A stretch of DNA of 35,543 nucleotides. It comes from UBA11164 sp002420085. GTDB lineage: Bacteria > Pseudomonadota > Gammaproteobacteria > Xanthomonadales > Xanthomonadaceae. The notes beneath the pieces were generated by a model. It had not been told where the DNA came from and made no database searches. It worked only from the letters and a program-made list of their open reading frames with translations. The stretch covers positions 1 through 35,543 of the forward strand of contig DALYLJ010000011.1 in NCBI GenBank assembly GCA_031976395.1, in the 5' to 3' direction. Positions 1-8,249 of the stretch are shown here, piece by piece. Position 1 is the stretch's first letter, and each line of letters begins with the position of its first letter. Made by a program: the position numbers and the translations under genes.

Positions 1-6
1 CGAGGA

Positions 7-657
7 TCAGGCCGGCGTCGGTGAACCGAACCGGCCGTGCTGGAGGAACTCGATGACCCGTGCGGCGGCGTCGGATGAGATCAGCAGGCCACTGTGGCTG
101 GCTGCAACCGTGCAGTGGTCGGCCAGGCCGACGATCCGGGTCTCGCTCACCGCGACCGTGCCGTCGTGGGGACCATCGAAGCCGCCGAACACCCGGCCGA
201 GGCCAAGCCCGAGCCGACCGGCGATCACCCCGACCTGACGACCATCCGGACAGGCGGCGAGGCCATCGGCCAGCAGGTCCGAATACGGGCCCAGCAGCCG
301 ACGCAGGCCAGGCTTGCTGGCCATGCTGGCGGCGGCCCGGCTGCCGGCCAGGGGCGAGCCCAGGCAGACCACGCGCGCCACCGGCAGCGATGGCTGGCGG
401 CGCAGCGCTTCCAGCGCCAACAGGCCGCCCAGACTGTGTCCGACCAGATGCGGTGGTTGGGCGCAGTCGGTCACCAGGTCGATCAGGCTTTCGAGTGCGG
501 GTCTCGGGCTGGCCAGGACGCTGGCGTAATCGAAACGACGGGTCCGGAACCCCTGCTTGCGCAGCCGCGAGGCCAGGCTGCCCAGGGTCCAGGCACGCAG
601 CCACAGACCGTGGATCAGCAGCACCGGCGCCGGGTCGTGGGCGACGGTCGGTGCCAT
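7..657 (-). CDS. alpha/beta-hydrolase (lipase/esterase-like)
   Basis: This is a 216-residue cytoplasmic-looking alpha/beta hydrolase. The early strand with the oxyanion HG motif (LLIHGLW, about residues 13-19) is followed by the nucleophile elbow GHSLGG with the serine at residue 75. Candidate acid and base are Asp165 (in GPHDGT) and His188 (in ASHSG). This order of motifs fits the short triacylglycerol-lipase/PGAP1-like hydrolases; the substrate cannot be read from sequence. I chose the ATG at 657. A TTG four codons upstream (669) is also in frame, and neither has a strong Shine-Dalgarno site. It follows aspS on the same strand after about 120 bases, so it may be read through from the aspS unit or have its own promoter. 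Confidence 0.85.
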   Translation of the reverse strand: MAPTVAHDPAPVLLIHGLWLRAWTLGSLASRLRKQGFRTRRFDYASVLASPRPALESLIDLVTDCAQPPHLVGHSLGGLLALEALRRQPSLPVARVVCLGSPLAGSRAAASMASKPGLRRLLGPYSDLLADGLAACPDGRQVGVIAGRLGLGLGRVFGGFDGPHDGTVAVSETRIVGLADHCTVAASHSGLLISSDAAARVIEFLQHGRFGSPTPA

Positions 658-720
658 CTCAGAAGCCAACCCGTGGACGAGTGGCCCACGACGCGCGTCG
701 CCGGCCGGCCGGCACGATGC

Positions 721-755
721 GGCAGGGCGGACCGACCACGGTCATCCCGCCTGCC
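721..755 (-). terminator. possible hairpin downstream of aspS
   Basis: An inverted repeat (GGCAGG at 721-726 and CCTGCC at 750-755, with an inner ACCG/CGGT pair) lies 25-60 bases beyond the aspS stop. No T-run follows on the minus strand, so it is at best a weak or Rho-assisted terminator. Confidence 0.3.
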
Positions 756-779
756 AGGCAACCGGCAGCGACGACCCGA

Positions 780-2546
780 TCAGTCACCGGAGGGCTCGGC
801 GACCACCGCGACATGCAACTCGCGCAACTGTGCATCGGCCACTGTTGACGGGGCATCGGTCAGCAGGCACTGAGCGCTGGTGGTCTTGGGGAAGGCGATG
901 ACGTCGCGGATCGATTCCGTCCCGGCCATCAACGCGGCGATGCGGTCGATGCCGAAGGCGATGCCACCGTGCGGCGGTGCGCCCATGCGCAGGGCAGCGA
1001 GCAGGAAACCGAACTTGGCCTCCGCTTCCTCGGCGCCGATGCCGAGCAGATCGAACACCGCCGACTGCATCTCGGGCCGATGGATGCGGATCGAACCACC
1101 GCCGATCTCGTTGCCATTGAGCACCATGTCGTAGCCGCGCGAGACGGCATCGCGGGCATTGCTGCGCAGATCGGAGACATCATCGACGCTCGGTGCGGTG
1201 AACGGATGATGCAGGGCGAAAAACCGCTGCCCGTCCTCGTCCCACTCGAACATCGGGAAGTCGGTGACCCACAGGGGTTTCCAGCCGCTCTCGACCCGAC
1301 CCAGATCATGGCCAAGCTTCAGGCGCACCGCGCCCATGAAATCGCAGACCGACTTGAACGGTCCGGCGCCGAACAGAATGAGGTCGCCGCTGCCGGCGCC
1401 GGTGGCGGCCAGGATGCCATCGAGCACGGCATCGTCGAGGAACTTGGCGATCGGTGAAGTGATGCCTTCGCGGCCCTTGCCGATGTCTTCGACCTTCATC
1501 CAGGCCAGGCCCTTGGCGCCAAACTTGCCGGCATGGGCGGCACAGTCGTCGATCTGCTTGCGCGACAGACCGCCCCCGCCCGGCACGACCAGGGCGGCAA
1601 CCCGGCCCTGGGGATGGCCGGCCCAGTCGGCAAACACCTTGAATCCGCAGCCGCGCACGACATCGGCGATGTCGCGCAGTTCCAGGGCGATGCGCAGATC
1701 GGGCTTGTCCGAACCGTAGCGGCGCATCGCCTCGGCCCAGGTCATGCGCGGAAATGGATCGGCCAGTTCCACGCCCTGCACCTCACGAAAGACATGCCGG
1801 ATCATCGCCTCGACGAAGTCCTGCACGTCGCGCTCGCCGACGAAGGCAAACTCCATGTCGAGTTGGGTGAATTCGGGCTGGCGATCGGCACGCAGATCCT
1901 CGTCGCGGAAACAGCGGGCAATCTGGTAGTAACGGTCGAAGCCGGCCATCATCAGCAACTGCTTGAACAACTGCGGTGACTGCGGCAAGGCGTAGAACTC
2001 GCCGGAATGAACCCGCGAGGGCACCAGATAGTCGCGGGCGCCTTCGGGCGTGGCCTTGGTCAGAATCGGCGTTTCGATGTCCTGGAAGCCGCGCGCATCG
2101 AGGTAGCGGCGCAAGGCCGACACCAGGGCACCGCGCGTGCGCAGCATCGCCTGCATGACCGGACGACGGAGATCGAGGAAGCGGTATTTCAGACGCAGTT
2201 CCTCGGCCGGATTCTCGTGGAAGTGGAAGGGCAGATCGCGGGCCGTGTTGAGCACTTCGATGTGCTCGGCCACCACTTCCACCCGACCACTGGCCAGGCG
2301 CTCGTTGATGCTGTGCCGCGCCCGCACCGTGCCGGTCACCCGCAGGCAGTCCTCGTAGCCGATCTCGGAAGCCGTCGCATGGGCGGAATCGCCCGGCTCC
2401 GAAACGATCTGTACGATGCCCTGGTGGTCACGCAGGTCGATGAAACAGACCCCGCCGAGATTTCGAGCGACATCGGCCCAGCCGCACAGGGTGACCGTCT
2501 GGCCGATCAGACGCTCATCGACAAGGCCGCAGAAATGGCTACGCAT
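780..2546 (-). CDS. aspS: aspartyl-tRNA synthetase
   Basis: This 588-residue class II aminoacyl-tRNA synthetase charges tRNA-Asp in the cytoplasm. The N-terminal OB-fold anticodon-binding domain (about residues 1-110, including LCGWADVARNLGG) is followed by the catalytic core. Class II motif 2 is seen as FRDEDLRADRQPEFTQLD, the bacterial GAD insertion lies in the middle, and motif 3 is GGIAFGIDRIAALMAG near the C-terminus. The length matches bacterial AspRS (about 590). An in-frame start 12 codons upstream (2582) exists, but family alignment favours the ATG at 2546, beginning MRSHFCG. The upstream neighbours on the strand are a lipoprotein and an FmdB-type zinc ribbon; fmdB-aspS is a familiar gammaproteobacterial order. 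Whether it also charges tRNA-Asn cannot be told here. Confidence 0.97.
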   Translation of the reverse strand: MRSHFCGLVDERLIGQTVTLCGWADVARNLGGVCFIDLRDHQGIVQIVSEPGDSAHATASEIGYEDCLRVTGTVRARHSINERLASGRVEVVAEHIEVLNTARDLPFHFHENPAEELRLKYRFLDLRRPVMQAMLRTRGALVSALRRYLDARGFQDIETPILTKATPEGARDYLVPSRVHSGEFYALPQSPQLFKQLLMMAGFDRYYQIARCFRDEDLRADRQPEFTQLDMEFAFVGERDVQDFVEAMIRHVFREVQGVELADPFPRMTWAEAMRRYGSDKPDLRIALELRDIADVVRGCGFKVFADWAGHPQGRVAALVVPGGGGLSRKQIDDCAAHAGKFGAKGLAWMKVEDIGKGREGITSPIAKFLDDAVLDGILAATGAGSGDLILFGAGPFKSVCDFMGAVRLKLGHDLGRVESGWKPLWVTDFPMFEWDEDGQRFFALHHPFTAPSVDDVSDLRSNARDAVSRGYDMVLNGNEIGGGSIRIHRPEMQSAVFDLLGIGAEEAEAKFGFLLAALRMGAPPHGGIAFGIDRIAALMAGTESIRDVIAFPKTTSAQCLLTDAPSTVADAQLRELHVAVVAEPSGD

Positions 2547-2616
2547 GGATGCTCCGAACTGGACTCCGGCCGACGCCGGCAAGCCCGCTAGTTTAACGGA
2601 TGCCGATGCGTCGACC

Positions 2617-3294
2617 TCACTCGTGGCCCCACGGCGGAGGTGGGGGTGGCACCGACTCGGACAGATCGAACTCGACTCGAAACAGCCTGCCGTCGGGGCG
2701 CGACAGCGCGTAGACGAACTGCAGGTCCGGGATGATTTCCAGGGTCCAGGTATTGCTCACCGAGGCCGGATAGCCGAGACGCTGGAACAGGTCGATCGAT
2801 TCGGCATCGACCGGAAACGCCTGCCGGCTGGCCGTGCCCGGCTCGACGGTGGCGCCACCGTACTGGGTCAAGGCATCCTCGGAACCATCCTGATGGCGGT
2901 GATCGTGCTTGAGTTGCAGGCCATCGGCGGTGCGCCGCACCTGCCAGGTGCGTGAGCGATCGTCACCGACATGGAACGGGATGTCGAGTTGCCCCTCGCG
3001 GCAGCCACGGACATGCATCCGCAGCGGCTTTCCGGCGAATGGGCTGTTGTCCTGTGCCGGCTGGTCGATCACCACCCGACCGGCGAATGCCTGGCCGCAG
3101 TAGCGGGCGATCGCCGCCAGGAAGGCATCGGCCGGTGCCGGCTGCGCATGCGGCGCCGCAGCCTTCGGAGCAGCGGCCGACTGCGGCGGATCGGTCGGCG
3201 CGGGCGCGCAGCCGGCCAGCAGCAACAGGGCCGGCATCATCGCACTGACAACGGCCGCGATCGGGCGGCGCCAGGAAAGATCGTGGAGTGTCAT
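2617..3294 (-). CDS. hypothetical lipoprotein
   Basis: This predicted lipoprotein has 225 residues. It starts with a basic N-terminus and a hydrophobic stretch ending in the lipobox LLAGC, with the lipidated cysteine at residue 29, followed by an Ala/Pro-rich linker. The remainder is soluble with no motif I recognise. It contains cysteines in YCGQAF and RGCREG and a conserved-looking WTLEIIPDLQFVYALSRPDG segment. The ATG at 3294 puts the signal sequence at the N-terminus; a longer reading from 3396 would add about 34 residues and overlap the FmdB gene. It lies between fmdB and aspS on the same strand with short gaps (98 and 70 bases) and is probably co-transcribed. Function unknown. Confidence 0.75.
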   Translation of the reverse strand: MTLHDLSWRRPIAAVVSAMMPALLLLAGCAPAPTDPPQSAAAPKAAAPHAQPAPADAFLAAIARYCGQAFAGRVVIDQPAQDNSPFAGKPLRMHVRGCREGQLDIPFHVGDDRSRTWQVRRTADGLQLKHDHRHQDGSEDALTQYGGATVEPGTASRQAFPVDAESIDLFQRLGYPASVSNTWTLEIIPDLQFVYALSRPDGRLFRVEFDLSESVPPPPPPWGHE

Positions 3295-3392
3295 CCGACC
3301 ATACTGACCGTTCGCCGGAAAATGTCCAGTCAGGGCATGAGTCAGACGGGTCGGTTTCGACGACGACCGGATCGCATGCGGCCGCATCCCCT

Positions 3393-3794
3393 TCACACGC
3401 TCGCCGCGCTGCCGGCACCGGCCGCAGGCGTGCTGCTGGTCGCTGCGGCTGGTTTGCCGGCTGGCTTGTCCGCTGATGTGTTTGCTGACGTGTCCGCCGG
3501 CTTGGCGCTGGCATCGCCCGGTTTGCTGTCGCTCTTGCCTTCGGCGGGCGCGCTGCCGGCACTGGCGCCGGTATCACTGCCATCGCCGGCCAGGTTGCGC
3601 TTCTTCTCGCCGTCGCGCTTGAAATCGGTCTCGTACCAACCACTGCCGGCCAGACGGAATGCCGGTGCGGTCAGTTGCCGGCGGACCTCGGCCTGTTGGC
3701 ATTCGGGGCAGGTCGTCGGGTCGGGGTCGGAAAGCTTCTGCAGGCGCTCGAAGCGATGCGCGCAGGCGGTGCATTCGAAGGCATAGATGGGCAT
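3393..3794 (-). CDS. FmdB-family zinc ribbon protein
   Basis: This 133-residue protein opens with the diagnostic FmdB/CxxC_CxxC_SSSS zinc ribbon: MPIYAFECTAC, then CPEC. Cys8, Cys11, Cys29 and Cys32 form the four-cysteine metal site. The ribbon is followed by GWYETDFK, typical of the family, and then a roughly 65-residue low-complexity tail rich in Ala, Ser, Asp, Lys and Pro. The family is named after a putative regulator of formamidase expression, but its real role in most bacteria is unknown. Upstream position relative to aspS is common in gammaproteobacteria and suggests a housekeeping role. The Ala-rich tail is probably disordered. Confidence 0.9.
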   Translation of the reverse strand: MPIYAFECTACAHRFERLQKLSDPDPTTCPECQQAEVRRQLTAPAFRLAGSGWYETDFKRDGEKKRNLAGDGSDTGASAGSAPAEGKSDSKPGDASAKPADTSANTSADKPAGKPAAATSSTPAAGAGSAASV

Positions 3795-3888
3795 GGCGGC
3801 AACTCGAAATTCGGACAGATGAACCCCGCAATCGCCCGGCCGAGCCTGGCCCGTGGCGCGCGACAGCGGGGCTGTGGATGCAGTCGTG

Positions 3889-3907
3889 GCACGACATCAC
3901 GTCGTGC
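3889..3907. terminator. 7-bp perfect hairpin between yheS and fmdB
   Basis: GCACGAC and GTCGTGC form a perfect 7-bp stem with the 5-base loop ATCAC. A second stem (CTCCGG/CCGGAG) lies about 5 bases further right. On the minus strand both sit between the end of the ABC-F gene (4037) and the start of fmdB (3794). Neither is followed by a T-run, so termination is only a possibility. Confidence 0.35.
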
Positions 3908-4036
3908 GGCGTCCCTCCGGACGATCGACCGGAGCCAATGTGAGGCTCGCCCGGCGCGCTTTCAAGTCGGCCAGGTCGGATTCGCTGGTGCAGTGGGGTC
4001 GAATTCGATCGTCCGGCACCGGCGGCGACGGACGAC

Positions 4037-5965
4037 TCAACCGGCCTCCAGTTGTGCGTACAACGACTCCCATTCGGCTTCCAGCGTCGCCCGCTCGTTG
4101 GCCAGGCCGGCCTGTGCCTGACCCAACCGGGCCAGTTCCAGGCTGTCGGAATAGAGGGTGGGATCGGCCAGGCGCTCGGCGATCGCCCCGGTTTCGGCCT
4201 CGATCGCCGCCACCCGCGTCTCGATCTGTTCGAGCCGCGTTCGGTGGCGACGCAATTGCCGGTCATCGCTGCGTGCCGGACGCGGCGTGGCCACCGCGAC
4301 CGGTCGCGCAGCGGCCGCTTCGCGACGCGGTTCGGCGCCGCGTGAACGCAACCAGGCCGCATAGCCGTCGAGGTCGCCATCGAATTCCTCGACCCGCCCA
4401 TCGGCAACCCGCCAGAACCGATCGCACACCAGACCGATCAGATGGCGGTCATGCGAGACCAGCACGATCGCGCCGGAAAACACCGCCAGCGCCTCGGCCA
4501 GGGCCTCGCGCATGTCGAGATCGAGGTGGTTGGTGGGTTCGTCGAGCAGCAGCACGTTCGGCCGACGCCAGGCGATCAGCGCCAGCGCCAGCCGTGCCCG
4601 CTCGCCGCCGGAAAAATGATCGACCGGCTCGAATGCCCGGTCGCCGGGGAAATTCCAACGGCCCAGGAAATCGCGGAACTCCTGGGTCGCGACATCGGGC
4701 GCAATGTCGCGCAGATGATCGATCGGGCTCGCGCCTTCGCGCAGACTCTCGACCGTATGCTGAGCGAAATAACCGATCCGCAGATCCGGATGCCCGGCCC
4801 GCTCGCCGGACAGTGGCGGCAGTGCGCCGACCAGGGTCTTGACCAGGGTGGACTTGCCGGCGCCATTGGGACCGAGCAGGGCGACCCGATCGCCGGCTTC
4901 CAGCGCGAAGCCGACCTGGCGCAGCACCACGACATCGGCCGCAGCATCGTGCTCGCCCGGCAGGCCATCCTCGGGCTCGGACCGTCGCGCATCGGCGCGA
5001 TAACCGGCATCCAGGCCCTCCAGGCGAATCAGCGAGAACGGCAGTTTGGCCGGCTCGGCGAATTCGATCCGCAGCGCTCGCTCGGCACGCACCGCCTCGG
5101 TTCCCGCCAGCTTGGCCAGGCGCTTGATGCGCGACTGCGCCTGTCGTGCCTTGCTGGCCTTGGCCCGAAACCGATCGATGAAGCTTTGCAGGTGTGCCCG
5201 TTCGGCCTGCTCCTTCTCGAAGGCGATCTGCTGCTGGCGCAGGTGTTCGGCGCGCTGTCGCTCGAATGCCGTGTAGTCGCCGACGTACAGCCGCGCCCGG
5301 CCCTCGTGCAGGTGCAGCGTGTGGGTCGAGACGCCGTCGAGAAACTCACGATCGTGCGAGATCAGCAGCAGGGTGCCCTGATACTTCAACAGCCACTGCT
5401 CCAGCCAGAGCACGGCATCGAGATCGAGGTGGTTGGTCGGCTCGTCCAGCAGCAACAGGTCCGACGGCGTCATCAGGGCACGCGCCAGATTCAGGCGCAC
5501 CCGCCAGCCACCGGAAAACTCGGCGACCGGCCGCTGATGGGTGGTCGCCGGAAAGCCCAGGCCATGCAACAGGCGGCCGGCCCGGGCACCGGCATCGTAA
5601 CCGCCCAATTCCTCCAGGCGATGATGCGCCTCGGCGACCGCCTCCCAGTCCTCGGCCTGCATCGCCTCGGCTTCGGCACGGATCGCCTGGTGGACCGCGC
5701 GGTCGCCGGACAGCACGAAATCCAGCGCCGGGTCCGGCAGCGAGGGCGTTTCCTGGGCAACACTGGCGATCCGCAGCCTGGTCGGCAGGTCGAGATCGCC
5801 GGCATCAGCTTCCAACTCACCGCGAATCGCCGCAAACAGTGAGGACTTGCCGCAGCCGTTGCGGCCGATCACACCGACTCGCCAACCGGCATGCAGGGTC
5901 AGATCGACGCCGGACAGCAGGCGCAACGAACCGCGCCGCAGCGCAAAATCGCGAAAGGAAATCAT
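4037..5965 (-). CDS. yheS: ABC-F family ATPase, YheS type
   Basis: This is a 642-residue soluble ABC-F protein with two ATPase domains in one chain and no membrane segments. Domain 1 has Walker A GRNGCGKS (residues 34-41), signature FSGGWRVRLNLA and Walker B LLLLDEPTNHLDLD. A charged linker around residues 235-300 follows. Domain 2 has Walker A GPNGAGKS, signature FSGGERARLALA and Walker B VLLLDEPTNHLDLD. The C-terminal 100 residues are a charged, coiled-coil-like extension. ABC-F proteins bind the ribosomal E site and relieve stalled translation, and the FSGGWRVRLNLA signature and length fit YheS best. It starts the minus-strand housekeeping block. Divergently placed 620 bases away is the RiPP locus, with no evident functional link. 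Confidence 0.92.
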   Translation of the reverse strand: MISFRDFALRRGSLRLLSGVDLTLHAGWRVGVIGRNGCGKSSLFAAIRGELEADAGDLDLPTRLRIASVAQETPSLPDPALDFVLSGDRAVHQAIRAEAEAMQAEDWEAVAEAHHRLEELGGYDAGARAGRLLHGLGFPATTHQRPVAEFSGGWRVRLNLARALMTPSDLLLLDEPTNHLDLDAVLWLEQWLLKYQGTLLLISHDREFLDGVSTHTLHLHEGRARLYVGDYTAFERQRAEHLRQQQIAFEKEQAERAHLQSFIDRFRAKASKARQAQSRIKRLAKLAGTEAVRAERALRIEFAEPAKLPFSLIRLEGLDAGYRADARRSEPEDGLPGEHDAAADVVVLRQVGFALEAGDRVALLGPNGAGKSTLVKTLVGALPPLSGERAGHPDLRIGYFAQHTVESLREGASPIDHLRDIAPDVATQEFRDFLGRWNFPGDRAFEPVDHFSGGERARLALALIAWRRPNVLLLDEPTNHLDLDMREALAEALAVFSGAIVLVSHDRHLIGLVCDRFWRVADGRVEEFDGDLDGYAAWLRSRGAEPRREAAAARPVAVATPRPARSDDRQLRRHRTRLEQIETRVAAIEAETGAIAERLADPTLYSDSLELARLGQAQAGLANERATLEAEWESLYAQLEAG

Positions 5966-6371
5966 CCCGACAGTTTAACCCGGCGCGTCGATCGAGCGCC
6001 CGCGAACGCCGCCTGCGATGCGGCATCGCCCGAGCACATCGGCACGGCGGCCTGCGCTCGCCAGATGATCGAGGTCGAACATGGACATTGCCCACTGTGC
6101 GAGGCACGACGACGCCCGACCTGGGCACGGCGGATGACTGCGGGCAAAGGATTCGACCGAACCGACACTAATACGGGGCAATCGCTCCATAATTTTTCAG
6201 CCAATCGAGATTTATAGCACTGGATCGCGCAACTGAACGGTGACAGCGATTCCTTGAACGCGAATATTGCAATGCAGCATGACATGCCCAGCCGAGTGGG
6301 TTATGTCTATTCCCGAATCAGACGACTGGGGAGCCGTCTGCGGGGAGATACACCGAACGGATAATTGACGA

Positions 6372-6401
6372 GCAAGACACGCCCGAACCACGGGCCGTGT
6401 C
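6372..6401. repeat. stem-loop element copy A
   Basis: A 14-base block GCAAGACACGCCCG and a 9-base block GGCCGTGTC flank a short variable spacer. The same two blocks recur at 15917-15948. Here they fold into a 10-bp stem (GACACG/CGTGTC plus CCCG/CGGG) with one bulged C and the loop AACCA. It lies about 190 bases before the epimerase start. Confidence 0.55.
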
Positions 6402-6447
6402 GGGGCCGCACAGCGGCCTGAAACGGGGACCAATACGACATGCTGTC

Positions 6448-6469
6448 CGGCAGGCATTCGAGCCTGCCG
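6448..6469 (+). promoter_or_regulatory. leader hairpin
   Basis: CGGCAGGC (6448-6455) and GCCTGCCG (6462-6469) form a perfect 8-bp stem around the loop ATTCGA, in the presumed 5' leader about 120 bases before the epimerase ATG. It could be an attenuator-like structure or merely a GC-rich inverted repeat. Confidence 0.35.
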
Positions 6470-6498
6470 CGGGATTTCCTACGCCTCGTTTTACGACT

Positions 6499-6515
6499 CG
6501 ATCGAAATTCGATCG
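6499..6515. promoter_or_regulatory. 17-bp palindrome, candidate operator
   Basis: CGATCGAA-A-TTCGATCG is an exact inverted repeat with a single central base, 73 bases before the epimerase start. Symmetry and position fit a dimeric repressor site. CGATCG alone is common in this GC-rich sequence, which lowers confidence. Confidence 0.35.
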
Positions 6516-6588
6516 CGGCCACCTGTGTCTGCACGTTTTTCATCACTACCCCACGGCGCACGTCACGGCAATTCTGGAGGAGCCACCA

Positions 6589-8130
6589 ATGCAACTGGAC
6601 AGCAAGACCAAGGAAATCACTGCCGGCAGCAAGGAACTCGAACTGCTCGCCGAGTCATTCCACGACGATCAATTGCGGTTGCGGATGATGACCGATCCCG
6701 TGTCGGTGTTCGGAACCCCGTTCTCGTTGACCGCAGAAATCAAGCGATTCGCTGAAATGATGATGGGTGATGAGAAGTTTCGTCGGGGGCTGTACGAATC
6801 GCCACGGGCAACGGTCGAAGCACATGGACTGCGCATCGATCCGATGACGATCCGGGCGATGTGGGATGGCCGGGCCATGCGCGAAGGTCTGCTGACCGAT
6901 GCCGACATGAACAGCGACGGCATCCGCCATCTGAATGCCTTCAACGACCTCAAGCGCGAGTTCTTCAAATCGATGCTGACCAAGCAATCGGCCAACTCGG
7001 CATTCGAGCGCTGGCGGACTCGTCAGATCGAACGCTGCGCCACCGAGATGGATCGTGCCAATGCCCGCTCGATCGTCCATGCCCCGGCGACATTCGAGTT
7101 GGCGGCCGGGTGCTCGGTCGGCTGCTGGTTCTGCGGTGTCTCGGCGGAAAACTATCGCGGAGCGGTCAGTTACGACGCGATCAAATCGATCTGGCTGGAC
7201 ACCCTGGCCGGCCTCAACGAAGTCATCGGCGACGCCGCCGGCAAGGCATTCCTGTACTGGGGAACCGAACCGTTCGACAACCCCGACTATGAATCCTACT
7301 GCCTCGACCTCAAGCAGGTCTGCGGCGGCTTCCCGCAGACCACCACGGCGGTGCCGATGCGCGATCCGGGCCGCACCTGGGAACTGCTCAAGCTATCGAC
7401 TGCGCATGGCTGCCAGATCAATCGCTTTTCGATCCTGACCCCGCGCATCCTGGCCAGCACCCTCAAGACCTTCAGTCCGGAGCAGTTGCTGTTCGTCGAA
7501 CTGGTCCTCCAGAACAAGGGGTCGATGCTGGTCAAGGCCAATGCCGGCAAGGCGCGTAACAGCCGCAAGCTGGAAGACGACCGCAATCATCTCGCCCGAG
7601 AACTGGCCGAATACGCTTCGCCGGCCTTGCAGGCGGCCAAGCCGAGCACGATTGCCTGCGTCAGCGGCTTCCTGTTCAACCTGGCCAAGAAGGATCTGCG
7701 TCTGATTTCGCCCTGCTCGGCCTCCGACCAGCATCCCGATGGCTACATCGTTTTCGAGGAAGGCAAATTCAACACCGGCGCTGAAGCGGTCGAATTGATG
7801 CGCGGCATGGTCGCCCGGCACATGAATGTCGAGCCGCACGAAAGCAGTCTGATTTCGTTCCGCCCGGACTTCGGATTCGTGGGTCAGCAGAATGGTTTCT
7901 CGCTGAACAATGAATACGACACGGTCACCATCCAGAACCCGAATCATGGCCCATTGATGCGCCGACTCGGCGAATTGATCAGCACCGGCGGCCACAGTGC
8001 CGCCCGCATCCGGCAAAGCCTGTCCGGTGAATTCAGCATCGATGACAACCAGGCACGCAGCGTATTGCGTTTCCTGTTCGACAAGGGCCTGCTTGCCGAA
8101 CGGGCAGCAAGTGAGACTTCGGCGCACTGA
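6589..8130 (+). CDS. radical SAM RiPP peptide epimerase (PoyD type)
   Basis: This 513-residue protein belongs to the radical SAM RiPP-maturation amino-acid epimerase family (PoyD/OspD type), which converts L-residues of a precursor peptide to D-residues. The 4Fe-4S/SAM motif is CSVGCWFC (Cys175, Cys179, Cys182). The family blocks YWGTEPFDNPDY (223-234), FPQTTTAVPMRDP and NRFSILTP follow. A later cysteine, Cys376 in the segment LISPCSASD, is a good candidate for the hydrogen donor, by analogy with PoyD, where a C-terminal-half cysteine plays that part. Residues 48-95 (RFAEMMMGDEKFRRGLYESP...) resemble the Nif11/NHLP-like helical module typical of the family's N-terminus. There is no SPASM or B12 domain. 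The ATG at 6589 is fixed by GGAGG eight bases upstream; reading from 6397 would add non-family residues. It is the first gene of the RiPP operon. Confidence 0.93.
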   Translation: MQLDSKTKEITAGSKELELLAESFHDDQLRLRMMTDPVSVFGTPFSLTAEIKRFAEMMMGDEKFRRGLYESPRATVEAHGLRIDPMTIRAMWDGRAMREGLLTDADMNSDGIRHLNAFNDLKREFFKSMLTKQSANSAFERWRTRQIERCATEMDRANARSIVHAPATFELAAGCSVGCWFCGVSAENYRGAVSYDAIKSIWLDTLAGLNEVIGDAAGKAFLYWGTEPFDNPDYESYCLDLKQVCGGFPQTTTAVPMRDPGRTWELLKLSTAHGCQINRFSILTPRILASTLKTFSPEQLLFVELVLQNKGSMLVKANAGKARNSRKLEDDRNHLARELAEYASPALQAAKPSTIACVSGFLFNLAKKDLRLISPCSASDQHPDGYIVFEEGKFNTGAEAVELMRGMVARHMNVEPHESSLISFRPDFGFVGQQNGFSLNNEYDTVTIQNPNHGPLMRRLGELISTGGHSAARIRQSLSGEFSIDDNQARSVLRFLFDKGLLAERAASETSAH

Positions 8131-8203
8131 CCAAGGCACTCGGTTTCAGACCACCCGCGATCCAGATCTTGCAGCACCGTAACCCGGTCGGCAAGGGCAA
8201 CAC

Positions 8204-8219
8204 CCTGTCGGAAGACAGG
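8204..8219 (+). promoter_or_regulatory. GNRA-type hairpin before the precursor gene
   Basis: CCTGTC and GACAGG form a perfect 6-bp stem closed by a GGAA tetraloop, ending 20 bases before the Shine-Dalgarno of the precursor gene. It may stabilise or mark the 5' end of a processed precursor mRNA. Confidence 0.35.
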
Positions 8220-8239
8220 TTCAATTCAACCAATGACAC

Positions 8240-8243
8240 GGAG
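8240..8243 (+). promoter_or_regulatory. ribosome binding site of the precursor peptide
   Basis: GGAG is six bases before the ATG at 8250 but directly abuts the ATG at 8244. This spacing favours 8250 as the true start. Confidence 0.6.
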
Positions 8244-8249
8244 ATGAAC

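Larger units (their letters stand above)
5966..6588. other. divergent intergenic region upstream of the RiPP operon
   Basis: I find no convincing gene in these 623 bases. The stretch 6170-6275 is clearly poorer in GC than its surroundings and is the likeliest promoter zone. A TATAGC at 6213 and a GATAAT at 6360 are -10-like, but neither has a good -35 partner. To the right are a shared stem-loop element (6372-6401), a GC hairpin (6448-6469) and an exact palindrome (6499-6515), all in what would be the 5' leader or operator region of the epimerase gene. Confidence 0.6.

Noticed and set aside
6440..6688. A small plus-strand ORF as a possible second precursor peptide before the epimerase.
   Set aside because: It has no Shine-Dalgarno site, overlaps the epimerase start out of frame, and is Arg/Ser-rich without a leader/core pattern.
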